Source: Cyclobacteriaceae bacterium | GTDB taxonomy: Bacteria > Bacteroidota > Bacteroidia > Cytophagales > Cyclobacteriaceae | Direction of reading: 5' to 3' | DNA length: 45,261 bases | NCBI GenBank assembly: GCA_016787625.1 | Contig: JAEUUD010000004.1 | Span: forward strand, 1 to 45,261 | Shown: piece by piece, positions 7,101 through 16,025 of the stretch | How the letters are laid out: each line of letters begins with the position of its first letter | Numbering within the stretch: the stretch's first letter is position 1 | Notes under the pieces: generated by a model | Told to the model about the DNA's origin: nothing | Database searches by the model: none | The model's input: only the letters and a program-made list of their open reading frames with translations | Made by a program: the position numbers and the translations under genes

Positions 7101-10100
7101 ATGAGGAAGTTTTTACTAGTACTCTTCTCGTTTGCTTTTGTTGCCAGTGCCTGGGCGCAAGAGCGAACAATCTCTGGAAGGGTTACCTCCACTGAAGATG
7201 GAGGTGGTCTGCCAGGGGTTAACGTTTTGCTGAAAGGCACTTCCAACGGTACAGTGACTGACGCCGAAGGAAATTACAAACTGGCGGTTCCCGCGGCTGG
7301 CGGTACGCTGGTGTTCTCCTTCATCGGCTATGCTTCGCAAGAAGTGGAAGTCGGTGAGCGGTCAGTGGTAGACGCAGGAATGGCTTCTGACGTCAAACAA
7401 TTGACTGAAGTGGTGGTAACGGCACAAAGTATCCAACAGGACAAACGAGCCCTCGGATACTCGGTGACCAGTGTGGGCGGTAACCTCGTGGCACAAAAGC
7501 CCGAAAGTGACCTCGCTCGTTTGCTCCAGGGTAAAATCCCCGGTGTGAACATCACCAATACTGGGGGTGTTTCAGGAACAGGTACCAACATCATCATTCG
7601 TGGTTACACGACGATCACCGGCAACAAGCAGCCGCTGTGGATTGTTGATGGTGTGCCTTTCAACTCAAGCACCAATGCTCAGGGAGACTTCCTTGGTGGT
7701 AACCAGGCTACTCCTAGCCGATTCCTTGATCTGGACCCCAACAACATCGAACGTATCGACGTGTTGAAAGGCCTTTCTGCTGCCGTACTTTACGGTGAGC
7801 AAGGTCGCAACGGGGTTATGATCGTAACAACCAAAAACGGCCGGAAGAAGAAAGAGAAGATGGAGGTCAATATTAACCAGACCTACTTCGCTACAGAAAT
7901 TGCTTCGATGCCAGAACTGCAGGATAACTATGGTAATGGATTCGACCAGAACTGGGGTTTCTTCTTCAGCAACTGGGGTCCCAAGTTCGGCGCTTTAGGT
8001 TCACCGGATTCAATTCCGCACCCGCTGTCGAACGCGCCATCGCAGATTCGCAATCAGTTCCCGGAATTCCTCGGAAAGAATGTTCCTTATGTCGCTTATC
8101 CCAATAACGTGAAGGACTTCTTCAAGAATGGATTTTCTTCCAATACTTCACTCAACGTGAACGGTGGAAGTGAAACAATCAGCTACAACGCATCCCTCAG
8201 CTACCTTAAGGATGAAGGGTTCATACCCAACAACAGCCTGACGAAGCTGAACTTTGGTATCGGATTTAATGCGGCTGTTACTGAAAAGTTCACGGTCAGC
8301 ACCAGCTTCAACTATGCTGGCACCGACCAGGCCACACCGCCTATTTCGGCTGCTGCTGGTAACTCAACATCAGGACCTGGCTCTTCAATTTTCTCCAATG
8401 TGTTTTTTACACCGAGAAACATTGACTTGATGGGATTGCCTTTTGAGACGCCTCAAACACACGAAAGCGCTTACTACCGTGCGGGTAATGACATCGAGAA
8501 CCCACGGTGGACAGCCAAGTACTCCCTGTCAACCAACGAGGTGAAACGCTTTTTCGGACGGACTTCCTTCAACTATAAACTGATGGAAGGCCTCGATATT
8601 ACCTATCGTGTGGGCTTGGATACCTATACTGAATTGCAGGCTTATCAAATCAACAAGGGAGGTCCCCAGAACATTCCTGGTATGTACCGCACAGTGACAG
8701 GTCAGAACACGATCTGGAACCATGACGTATTCCTTTCCTTTAACAAGGACCTCAACGAGGACTTCAACCTGAACTTTGTTGTGGGTTGGAACAACCGGAG
8801 AGATGAGTATATCCGCGATGGTATGGAGAGCACTCAGCAAATTGTGTTTGGATATATGAACCATGAAAACTTCCTCACACACTCCAACATCAATGCATTC
8901 ACAGGTCTCAACATTAATTATAGAGAGAATGTGATTCTCTATGGTGTGTATGGAACGGCCAGCCTCGGTTACAAGGATTTTGCCTATGTAACTTTCCAGG
9001 GAAGGAACGACTGGAAATCTACTGTTGAAGTAGACAACCAGAGCATTTTCTATCCCAGTGTAAGCTTCTCATTTATTCCGACTACCGCCTTCGGCCTGGA
9101 GTCCGACGTGATCAACCAGATCAAAGTGCGTGTTAACTACGGTACATCAGCAGGTTTTCCGACGCCATATGCAACACGCAATGTGTTGAACCTCGCGGGT
9201 CGTGCATACCTCGACGATGTGGGTCTACCTATCTCTTCCAACAACTTGTCTAACAGACTCGGTAACCCGAATCTGAAGCCTGAGTTGCAGTCTGAGATTG
9301 AAGCAGGCGTAGAGGGTAGCTTCCTCCAAAACCGGTTAGGTGTCGACCTTTCACTCTATACACGTACAACCACAGACTTGATTACGGATGCGCCGCTTGA
9401 CCCGACAACAGGGTATACGACGATCCGTGTTAACGTCGGTGAGATTTCAACCAAGGGTATGGAATTGTCACTGCGTGGAACTCCGGTAAAAGTAGGTGCA
9501 TTCCAGTGGGATGTAACACTGAACTGGTGGGCATACCGTTCCGTGGTTGAAAAACTCGGAAGCGGATTGGGCCGTGTACAAATTCCAGGTGGTGCATTTG
9601 CCGATCTGGGTAACTACGCTGTTCCTGGTGAGCCATACAACGTGATCTACGGATCCTATGTACCGAAAGATCCCGCTACAGGCGAGCGCATCGTTACCAG
9701 CACTGGTGACTACCTGTTCTCCGATGATATCAAGCGTATTGGCGACCCGAACCCGATGTGGAATTCGTCGTTGTTCAACACCTTCATGTACAAAGGATTT
9801 ACACTGAGCGCACAGATGGAATATCGCCAGGGTGGCGACATCTGGTCTGCAACGACAGCAACACTCATCGGTCGCGGTGTATCGAAGTTCGTTGACTTTG
9901 ATCACGACCGTACCTTTGTGCTTCCTGGTGTGAAGGAGAATCCCAATGCTGGCGCACCTGGTGAAGCGGATTATATCCCCAATGATATCCAGATCACGTC
10001 TGCTGCGGTTTATTTCAATAACGTAGCATTCGGTCCCAGCGACCTGCAGATTTATGACGGTACGACAATCCGTTTGAGGGATGTCAGTTTGAACTACGAC

Positions 10101-10313
10101 CTCCCGAAATCAATCCTGTCGAAGACACCATTCAAGCGCGTGACTGTGGGCATTTCAGGTCAGAACCTCTGGTTCAAGGCCGTAAACTTCCCTACAGGAA
10201 TGAACTTTGATACGGATGTGCTCAGCACAGGTGTTGGTAATGGTCTTGGATTTGATTTGTTCACAGGACCAAGTGCCAGACGCTTTGGCGGTATGGTTAG
10301 ACTTACCTTCTAA
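7101..10313 (+). CDS. SusC/RagA-family TonB-linked outer membrane transporter
   Basis: The 1070-residue protein starts with a signal peptide (MRKFLLVLFSFAFVASAWAQ). A carboxypeptidase-regulatory-like beta-sandwich follows (ISGRVTSTEDGGGLPGVNVLLKG..VTDAEGNYKL), then the TonB-box region (LTEVVVTA) and the plug (ARLLQGKIPGVNI, IIIRGYTTITGNKQPLWIVDGVP, NNIERIDVLKGLSAAVLYG). The remainder is the large barrel, ending RRFGGMVRLTF with a terminal Phe as outer-membrane barrels need. SusC proteins import ligands captured by their SusD lid using TonB energy. It is first in an operon, 10 bp ahead of the susD-like gene. No glycoside hydrolase, peptidase or sigma/anti-sigma pair is attached, so the ligand cannot be inferred. 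Confidence 0.95.
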   Translation: MRKFLLVLFSFAFVASAWAQERTISGRVTSTEDGGGLPGVNVLLKGTSNGTVTDAEGNYKLAVPAAGGTLVFSFIGYASQEVEVGERSVVDAGMASDVKQLTEVVVTAQSIQQDKRALGYSVTSVGGNLVAQKPESDLARLLQGKIPGVNITNTGGVSGTGTNIIIRGYTTITGNKQPLWIVDGVPFNSSTNAQGDFLGGNQATPSRFLDLDPNNIERIDVLKGLSAAVLYGEQGRNGVMIVTTKNGRKKKEKMEVNINQTYFATEIASMPELQDNYGNGFDQNWGFFFSNWGPKFGALGSPDSIPHPLSNAPSQIRNQFPEFLGKNVPYVAYPNNVKDFFKNGFSSNTSLNVNGGSETISYNASLSYLKDEGFIPNNSLTKLNFGIGFNAAVTEKFTVSTSFNYAGTDQATPPISAAAGNSTSGPGSSIFSNVFFTPRNIDLMGLPFETPQTHESAYYRAGNDIENPRWTAKYSLSTNEVKRFFGRTSFNYKLMEGLDITYRVGLDTYTELQAYQINKGGPQNIPGMYRTVTGQNTIWNHDVFLSFNKDLNEDFNLNFVVGWNNRRDEYIRDGMESTQQIVFGYMNHENFLTHSNINAFTGLNINYRENVILYGVYGTASLGYKDFAYVTFQGRNDWKSTVEVDNQSIFYPSVSFSFIPTTAFGLESDVINQIKVRVNYGTSAGFPTPYATRNVLNLAGRAYLDDVGLPISSNNLSNRLGNPNLKPELQSEIEAGVEGSFLQNRLGVDLSLYTRTTTDLITDAPLDPTTGYTTIRVNVGEISTKGMELSLRGTPVKVGAFQWDVTLNWWAYRSVVEKLGSGLGRVQIPGGAFADLGNYAVPGEPYNVIYGSYVPKDPATGERIVTSTGDYLFSDDIKRIGDPNPMWNSSLFNTFMYKGFTLSAQMEYRQGGDIWSATTATLIGRGVSKFVDFDHDRTFVLPGVKENPNAGAPGEADYIPNDIQITSAAVYFNNVAFGPSDLQIYDGTTIRLRDVSLNYDLPKSILSKTPFKRVTVGISGQNLWFKAVNFPTGMNFDTDVLSTGVGNGLGFDLFTGPSARRFGGMVRLTF

Positions 10314-10323
10314 GCCCTAAAAC

Positions 10324-12102
10324 ATGACTACTATGAAAAAAACAACGATATCCAATTTTGCCAAGGGGGCAATCCTGTCGGTGATACTGATCATGGGTAA
10401 CTCCTGTAAGCTTGAGGACGATTTGGTGAACCCAAGTTCACTCACAACCGATCAGGCTGGTAACGAGTTCATTTTTAATGGACTCCAGCTTAATATGGCT
10501 GGATTCTTTATCACGGCAACGCAGTTTGGTATGGACAATACCCGCATGCTCGCCATGTTTGGAGCGACGTACGAAAACGCATATACAGCCAACAGCTTCA
10601 ATGCATTATGGTTTAGCGCATACTCTGATATCATGGTCAATGCCAACCTGTTGTTGGAGAAGACCGCAGAGGATCCCGCTACACCTGAACTGGAGTACAA
10701 TGCCTTCTATCAGGGTACTTCCAAAGTCATGAAGGCCTATGTGCTGATGACCATGGTAGACTACTTTGGTGATATCCCGTATTCTCAGGCGTTCAATACA
10801 CTGGATTTCAATGCACCGGTTGATTCTGGAGAAGATGTTTACCAGGATGCCCTTGCATTGCTCGATGACGCTATTGCTGATTTTGACCTCGTGGATGCCA
10901 CAACGGTGAAACCCACCAAGGACCAATTCTACAATGCGGACGAAGCCCTTTGGAGAAAGTTAGCCAAGACGCTGAAGTTCAAATTCTATCTTCAGACAAG
11001 GCTTGTAACCGATGTGGCTTCGGAAGCGGCGATGGATGCGCTCCTCCTGGAAGGGGATATGATTAGCGACCGGTCGGAGGACTTTGTGTTCAGATCGTTT
11101 GGTAACAGCCAGAGCAATCCGAATACGTACCACCCCTGGTTCTATGGCAATTACCTGACCAGCGCCAACCAATACATGTCCAATTCCTATATGAAGGAAT
11201 TGTTTGATGCAAAATCGTATGTGGACGACGGCACACCGGTAACCATCAGAGACCCCCGTGTGAGGTTCTATTTCTATCGACAGACCACATCACCGACGAC
11301 AGATGTGAACGAACTCACATGTTCATCAGCGACCAGCCCTCCTCCACACTATCCTGCGGGAACGGCTTATTGCCAGTTGCCCAATGGATATTGGGGACGT
11401 GACCACCTCAACTTTGAAGGAACTCCTCCCGACGGATTGCGTCGTACCATCTACGGGCTTTATCCTGCAGGTGGAGCATTTGACGCAAGCCAGGGTGTTG
11501 GTGTAGATGAACTTGAGCCAGCACACTTAGGCGCCGGCGCCAAAGGCAAAGGAATTGTTCCGATCATGCTCTACTCATATGTACTGTTCATGCAGGCAGA
11601 GTATGAGTTGGTGATGAAGAGTGATCCAGTTGCCGCAAATGCTACCATGATGGCTGCCATCGATGAGTCCATTGGGAAGGTGATTGCATTCGACCCTTCT
11701 GTATTACCAACATCAGGAGCTGTGCTGAATACGTTCAACCCTACAGCAATTTCCAATTACAAGGCTGCTGTGCAACTCCGTTATGACGCAGGCTACGAAA
11801 CCGATTATTTCCCTGGAGGTACCCCAGTGGCGGCCAACGCAACGGCTGACGAAAAGCTGGATGTACTGATCCACGAATACTGGGTGGCACTATGGGGTAA
11901 TGGTGTAGAGGCTTACAACACGGTTCGTCGGACCGGCAAACCGGGTAATCTACAACCTGCTCTGGCATTGAACCCTGGGCAATTCTACCGCTCATTTACC
12001 TACCCTGCGGTGTTTGTCATCAGGAACAGCAGTGCGACACAAAAGCCTGACAATACGGTAAAAGTCTTCTGGGATACCAACCCTGCAGGATTTGTTAAGT
12101 AA
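10324..12102 (+). CDS. SusD/RagB-family (SusD-like_2 type) outer membrane lipoprotein
   Basis: The 592-residue protein begins MTTMKKTT with a hydrophobic stretch ending in a lipobox-like MGNSC, giving a lipidated Cys near residue 28. ATG 10333 is an alternative start. The alpha-helical TPR-like scaffold shows VLMTMVDYFGDIPYSQAFN, a hallmark of the family, and near the end HEYWVALWGNGVEAYNTVRRTGKP, matching the usual closing region. It is the surface lid that captures ligand for the SusC channel encoded just upstream. The next gene is another lipoprotein, completing a three-gene uptake operon. Length is normal for the group. Function is secure at family level; the ligand is unknown. Confidence 0.93.
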   Translation: MTTMKKTTISNFAKGAILSVILIMGNSCKLEDDLVNPSSLTTDQAGNEFIFNGLQLNMAGFFITATQFGMDNTRMLAMFGATYENAYTANSFNALWFSAYSDIMVNANLLLEKTAEDPATPELEYNAFYQGTSKVMKAYVLMTMVDYFGDIPYSQAFNTLDFNAPVDSGEDVYQDALALLDDAIADFDLVDATTVKPTKDQFYNADEALWRKLAKTLKFKFYLQTRLVTDVASEAAMDALLLEGDMISDRSEDFVFRSFGNSQSNPNTYHPWFYGNYLTSANQYMSNSYMKELFDAKSYVDDGTPVTIRDPRVRFYFYRQTTSPTTDVNELTCSSATSPPPHYPAGTAYCQLPNGYWGRDHLNFEGTPPDGLRRTIYGLYPAGGAFDASQGVGVDELEPAHLGAGAKGKGIVPIMLYSYVLFMQAEYELVMKSDPVAANATMMAAIDESIGKVIAFDPSVLPTSGAVLNTFNPTAISNYKAAVQLRYDAGYETDYFPGGTPVAANATADEKLDVLIHEYWVALWGNGVEAYNTVRRTGKPGNLQPALALNPGQFYRSFTYPAVFVIRNSSATQKPDNTVKVFWDTNPAGFVK

Positions 12103-12109
12103 CCCAATA

Positions 12110-13081
12110 ATGAATAAGACCATGAAAAAAGCACATATATTGATCACCCTGTTTTTGGTGGGATTGGGTTTTTCGTGTACTGACGAGAGTAAGTACCCGG
12201 TACCTTTTGATCTCATCAACAACTCCAACGCGGGCATTCTGAAAATCATTGCAACGAATTCAGTGTTGCTGACAACAGAGGTTGCGACTTCAAAGTATGA
12301 AACGACCTTTGAGGCCAATGACCGCGAACGCGGAAAGTTGTTTGACCATGTTGACCTGTTTGTATCGTTCCAGGACCTTACAGACAACGGTCTTGGCGAA
12401 GACAAAGCGGAGAAGCTGCTGACGACCTATACTCAGGCGGATTTTACCGATGACCCGATTACCGGCCTGCCTCGAATCACCATGACTCACACCATGACTG
12501 ACCTCATGACGTTTATGGGTGTGAACCTGGCGGATATCATCGATGGCAAGGACCAATTTACATTCCGTCAGGCGATGGTATTCCCCGATGGGAAGACCTA
12601 CACCAATTCGAATGTGAATACGGCCATCGCCGCAACAGGCGGAGTTTACAAGTCACCTTTTGCCAATGTCGTCACAGTAAACAAGTGCCCTTCCGAACTT
12701 GGAGGTACCGTGCACTACGTAACAGTGGTGACAGCATCTGGTAATCCAGGCTCATTTCCGATTACCCCCTGTTTACCACAAGTGGAAGGGGACACTGAGT
12801 TTACAAAAGTTGGACACGGTCAGTGGGCTATTGGTGACTCAACCTTTGGACAGTACGATTGCGTATGGTCCGACACGGATGCCGATGGAACAGTTTGGAA
12901 CGACTTCTGCGATGAATTGACTGTTACAGGTTCAGACAAGTATGGTCTGGTGTACTCGTTCACCATTGTCACCAATGACGGCACCACGCTTGTTATTGAC
13001 TGGGAGAATGACTACGGTGATGCCGGCACGTCATCGCTCACACGTACCGGAGGCTGGCCGACTGGCTTGATCTTCCTGTAG
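12110..13081 (+). CDS. Lipoprotein downstream of SusCD, family not recognised
   Basis: From ATG 12110 the protein has 323 residues and a lipoprotein signal (MNKTMKKAHILITLFLVGLG, then FSC). The frame is open back to 12092, but that start would overlap the susD gene and lengthen the signal without benefit. The N-terminal half is beta-rich. The C-terminal half (from about residue 185) has paired Cys residues (NKCPSELGG, ITPCLPQ, YDCVWSD, NDFCDELTV) and many Asp/Gly/Thr, suggesting disulphide-stabilised beta-structure. Its place as third gene of the SusCD operon, 7 bp after susD, suggests a surface accessory ligand-binding protein analogous to SusE/SusF, an inference from context only. The operon ends at the terminator right after it. 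Confidence 0.8.
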   Translation: MNKTMKKAHILITLFLVGLGFSCTDESKYPVPFDLINNSNAGILKIIATNSVLLTTEVATSKYETTFEANDRERGKLFDHVDLFVSFQDLTDNGLGEDKAEKLLTTYTQADFTDDPITGLPRITMTHTMTDLMTFMGVNLADIIDGKDQFTFRQAMVFPDGKTYTNSNVNTAIAATGGVYKSPFANVVTVNKCPSELGGTVHYVTVVTASGNPGSFPITPCLPQVEGDTEFTKVGHGQWAIGDSTFGQYDCVWSDTDADGTVWNDFCDELTVTGSDKYGLVYSFTIVTNDGTTLVIDWENDYGDAGTSSLTRTGGWPTGLIFL

Positions 13082-13100
13082 ACCCAATTGTTTTTCTACC

Positions 13101-13133
13101 AAAAAGGCCTGGATTATTCCAGGCCTTTTTTTT
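13101..13133 (+). terminator. Rho-independent terminator of the SusCD operon
   Basis: A perfect 13-bp stem, AAAAAGGCCTGGA paired with TCCAGGCCTTTTT, encloses a TTAT loop and is followed by more T (13118-13133). It begins 20 bp after the last stop of the operon. Confidence 0.93.
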
Positions 13134-13214
13134 GAGAATATTTTTTTACGACCGCACCTATAGACTGATGAAAGCCGTTTAAAGAAATGCGCTTAAATCT
13201 TTACAGGCATTTCT

Positions 13215-13227
13215 TATTTTTGCAAGC
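13215..13227 (+). promoter_or_regulatory. Candidate -7 promoter element, leaderless-type, before the 238-residue protein
   Basis: TATTTTTG (13215-13222) is an exact match to TAnnTTTG and is followed by 5 nt and ATG 13228. The gene must have its own promoter because a strong terminator lies 95 bp upstream. No clear -33 TTTG is seen. Confidence 0.4.
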
Positions 13228-13944
13228 ATGAAGAGTACCCTTATTGTTCTCTTGTGCTGGCTACCACTAGGTGCGGTATGCCAGATTAGCAATGAAGACC
13301 TCAAGACCATCTCTATGGTGCGTGACCTCGAGCGCGAATCCAGGCCGTTCCGATCAGCGAACTTAGGCCCTCAGGTTGTTGGCGACCCTTATTATGACAA
13401 GAATTGGAATCCTGGTAGGATCACCCTCTTTCGTGAGGAGAAGACGTACAAGCTCAAAGGAATCAAGTACGACATGCTTAACAACGGCCTTGACGTGATG
13501 ATTGACAACAACATCAAATCGCTTGACGGCACGCTGGTCAAGTCATTCGATTATACGGATTCGCTGACCAGTCTTCCCCACTCGTTTGTCAACGGTAAGG
13601 ATTTCATTGTGGATGGCACGCCTCTGAGCGGATTTTTGGAGGTGCTCTGTTGGGGAAAACTCGATGTCTATTCGTACACGCAGACAACTTTACTCAGGCC
13701 CAACTATAATACCGCCATGCAGTCGGGGAGTGAGAATTATACCATCTCCAAGAAGAAATCAATGCTCTATGGGCCAGGGAAGGAATTGCGCGCCCTGAAC
13801 AAGAAGGAGTTGACCAAGATTTGGGCCGAGAAAGAGTCTGAAATGAAAGAGTTTCAGAAGATCAACAAGTTGAGTCTTGGTAAGGAACGTGACCTGTTGC
13901 TGATGGTTGATTATTTCAATACCCTTGGTGCGGCTGAAAACTAA
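13228..13944 (+). CDS. Secreted protein of unknown function
   Basis: The 238-residue protein has a clear signal peptide (MKSTLIVLLCWLPLGAVCQ). The mature part is mixed alpha/beta with a lysine-rich, probably helical, C-terminal third (ALNKKELTKIWAEKESEMKEFQKI, here split by eye at residues about 190-215). Phrases such as GPQVVGDPYYDKNWNPGRITLF and KGIKYDMLNNGLDVM resemble conserved hypothetical proteins of Bacteroidota, but I cannot name the family. It is monocistronic: a terminator precedes it and a hairpin that can serve both strands follows. No function is proposed. Confidence 0.75.
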   Translation: MKSTLIVLLCWLPLGAVCQISNEDLKTISMVRDLERESRPFRSANLGPQVVGDPYYDKNWNPGRITLFREEKTYKLKGIKYDMLNNGLDVMIDNNIKSLDGTLVKSFDYTDSLTSLPHSFVNGKDFIVDGTPLSGFLEVLCWGKLDVYSYTQTTLLRPNYNTAMQSGSENYTISKKKSMLYGPGKELRALNKKELTKIWAEKESEMKEFQKINKLSLGKERDLLLMVDYFNTLGAAEN

Positions 13945-13945
13945 A

Positions 13946-13984
13946 AAATGGAGGTTAAATCGGAAACCGATCCAACCCCCATTT
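13946..13984. terminator. Hairpin between convergent genes, probable bidirectional terminator
   Basis: AAATGG (13946-13951) pairs with CCATTT (13979-13984), GGTT with AACC, and ATCGG with CCGAT around an AAA loop, separated by small internal loops. On the minus strand the stem is followed by a run of T before the end of the opposite gene, so it best fits termination of the DUF2911 gene. It may also stop the plus-strand transcript. Confidence 0.6.
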
Positions 13985-14004
13985 CTATCTCCTAAAGATT
14001 TTCC

Positions 14005-14508
14005 TTACCCTTTCTTCACATTAAATGCTACCAGGGAGTTTTCCCATTGCAGGGTAACTTGATTTTTGACGACGTTGATAGCAAAAGTCTCAACGAATGA
14101 TGGTGTTTTACCCGCTTTTACCTTTACGCGCAACACATCATTGCTTTCCGAGTACTTGTAAGCACCCCACTGGTCACCGTACTTCTGGAAGATGATCGTC
14201 CATTCAGATTCACCTGGAATAGTGAATAGTTCATATTTGCCGCTGGCCAATGTTTGACCTTCTACCTGGATGGGCTTGTCGACTTCGAAAATGGTCGCCT
14301 TGTTAGCACCTGTCCGCCATACTTTCCCGTAGGCTTCAATACCGCCAATCATCTTTCGACCCCTGGCCGAAGGAGCTGAATAGGCCACTTTGATTAAGGC
14401 ACCATCAATGCTTCCTTCTACGCTAACACCCGGGCTAAGGGGTTTCTCCTGTCCGAAGAGGCTCGTAGCAACCAGTGCCAGAGCAAATACTGTCATAAGT
14501 CGTTTCAT
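14005..14508 (-). CDS. DUF2911-family exported protein
   Basis: The 167-residue protein starts at ATG 14508 (MKRLMTVFALALVATSLFGQ is a good signal peptide; the frame is open 8 codons further upstream). The DUF2911 signature is plain: VAYSAPSARGRKMIGGIEAYGKVWRTGANKAT, here cited as positions about 44-75, with the SARGRK and GKVWRTGAN blocks. ASGKYELFTIPGESEWTIIFQK follows, and the C-terminus is beta-rich. The family is widespread in Bacteroidota, exported and of unknown biochemical function. It stands alone, converging on the previous gene. The family call is firm; nothing is known about its job. Confidence 0.88.
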   Translation of the reverse strand: MKRLMTVFALALVATSLFGQEKPLSPGVSVEGSIDGALIKVAYSAPSARGRKMIGGIEAYGKVWRTGANKATIFEVDKPIQVEGQTLASGKYELFTIPGESEWTIIFQKYGDQWGAYKYSESNDVLRVKVKAGKTPSFVETFAINVVKNQVTLQWENSLVAFNVKKG

Positions 14509-14598
14509 GGTTTTTTTGTTTTTAGGTTTCAAATACTGTGAAATGCTAACGCAACGACGGCTGTTATGGTTTAGCTAACCGTGCGGTTGGTGGAAAAA

Positions 14599-15930
14599 TC
14601 AGCGTCCGAAGGGATTTAAGGCGGATAAGGCGCGCTTGCCGCCACCCATTTTGTTCATGGTCTTCATCATTTTGCGAAGCTCGGTAAACTGTTTGAGCAG
14701 TTGATTGACCTGCTGTACGGATGTTCCGCTACCCCGGGCAATGCGCTCCTTGCGGCTGCTGTTGATGATCTCGGGATTCTCACGTTCATCCATTGTCATT
14801 GACCGGATGATGGCTTCCAATGGTTTGAAAGTATTATCGTCAACGTCGACATCCTTTATGGCTTTGCCAATGCCTGGCACCATACCAAGAAGGTCTTTCA
14901 TGTTGCCCATCTTCTTGATCTGGGCCAGCTGGTTAAGAAAGTCATTGAGGTCGAACTGGTTCTTTCTGATCTTCTTCTGAAGCCTGGCGGCCTCATCCTG
15001 ATCGAATGCTTCCTGTGCCTTTTCAACAAGCCCAACTACATCACCCATTCCAAGAATTCGTCCAGCCATCCGGTCAGGATAGAAGCGGTCAAGCGCCTCC
15101 ATCTTTTCACCATGGCTGATGAATTTGATGGGCTTCTCCGTTACTCGCCGTATGGAAAGGGCGGCACCACCGCGGGTATCGCCATCCATTTTGCTGAGTA
15201 CAACACCATCGAAGTTGATCCGGTCATTGAAAGTCTTTGCGGTATTCACGGCATCCTGCCCTGTCATCGCATCCACCACAAAAAGGGTCTCCGAAGGCTT
15301 AAGCGAATCTTTCAATGACGCGATTTCCGCCATCATCGCCTCATCCACGGCAAGCCGTCCGGCGGTATCCACGATTACCACCCTGTGGTTGTTTTTCCTT
15401 GCAAACTCAACAGCCTCGCGGGCGATTTTAAGCGGATCTTTTTCTTCGAGATTGGCAAAGACATCCACGCCAATTTGAGTGCCCAGCACCTTCAACTGGT
15501 CAATGGCGGCAGGCCTGTATATATCGCACGCTGCCAGCATTACCTGCCGTCCCTGCTTCTTCAGATAGCTCGCGAGTTTACCGGAGAATGTTGTTTTACC
15601 AGAACCCTGCAGTCCTGCGATGAGAATGACAGCCGGACTTCCTTCAATCCTGATATCTTCACTTTCGCCACCCATGAGCCTTGTCAACTCATCGTTGGTG
15701 ATCTTCGTCAGGAGTTGGCCGGGTGAGATGGCAGTCAGTACATTTTGACCCATGGCTTTGACCTTGATCTCATCGGTCACCTCTTTGGCTACCTTATAGT
15801 TGACGTCGGCATCGATGAGCGCTTTTCGGATTTCCTTGATGGTCCCGGCGACATTGATTTCAGTAATCCGTCCCTGACCTTTAAGGGTCTGGATGGCCTT
15901 CTCGATCTTTTGATTCAGTGATTCAAACAT
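14599..15930 (-). CDS. ffh: Signal recognition particle protein Ffh
   Basis: The 443-residue GTPase delivers nascent membrane proteins to FtsY/SecYEG together with 4.5S RNA. It has the N domain (residues 1-90), the G domain with P-loop GLQGSGKTTFSGKLA, DTAGRL (G3) and SKMDGDTRGGAALS (G4 region), and the M domain with NQLAQIKKMGNMKDLLGMVPG and the RNA-binding SSRKERIARGSGTSVQQVNQLLKQF. It ends GGKRALSALNPFGR. Length is normal. The upstream gap (15931-16025) separates it from moeA, which is on the same strand but probably unrelated in function. TAACTTCG on the minus strand about 60 nt before the ATG is a possible -7 element. Confidence 0.97.
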   Translation of the reverse strand: MFESLNQKIEKAIQTLKGQGRITEINVAGTIKEIRKALIDADVNYKVAKEVTDEIKVKAMGQNVLTAISPGQLLTKITNDELTRLMGGESEDIRIEGSPAVILIAGLQGSGKTTFSGKLASYLKKQGRQVMLAACDIYRPAAIDQLKVLGTQIGVDVFANLEEKDPLKIAREAVEFARKNNHRVVIVDTAGRLAVDEAMMAEIASLKDSLKPSETLFVVDAMTGQDAVNTAKTFNDRINFDGVVLSKMDGDTRGGAALSIRRVTEKPIKFISHGEKMEALDRFYPDRMAGRILGMGDVVGLVEKAQEAFDQDEAARLQKKIRKNQFDLNDFLNQLAQIKKMGNMKDLLGMVPGIGKAIKDVDVDDNTFKPLEAIIRSMTMDERENPEIINSSRKERIARGSGTSVQQVNQLLKQFTELRKMMKTMNKMGGGKRALSALNPFGR

Positions 15931-16025
15931 AGCCTGGGTCTGTTGTTGCCCTTTGAAACGGACATAAGGAATGCCCGGGCCGCGAAGTTAGGCGGACAGG
16001 GGTGCCCTTGCAAATACTCCCTTAG

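Noticed and set aside
14533..14598. Short palindrome GGTTTAGCTAACC as a terminator
   Set aside because: The stem is only about 4-5 bp and has no T-run on either strand.
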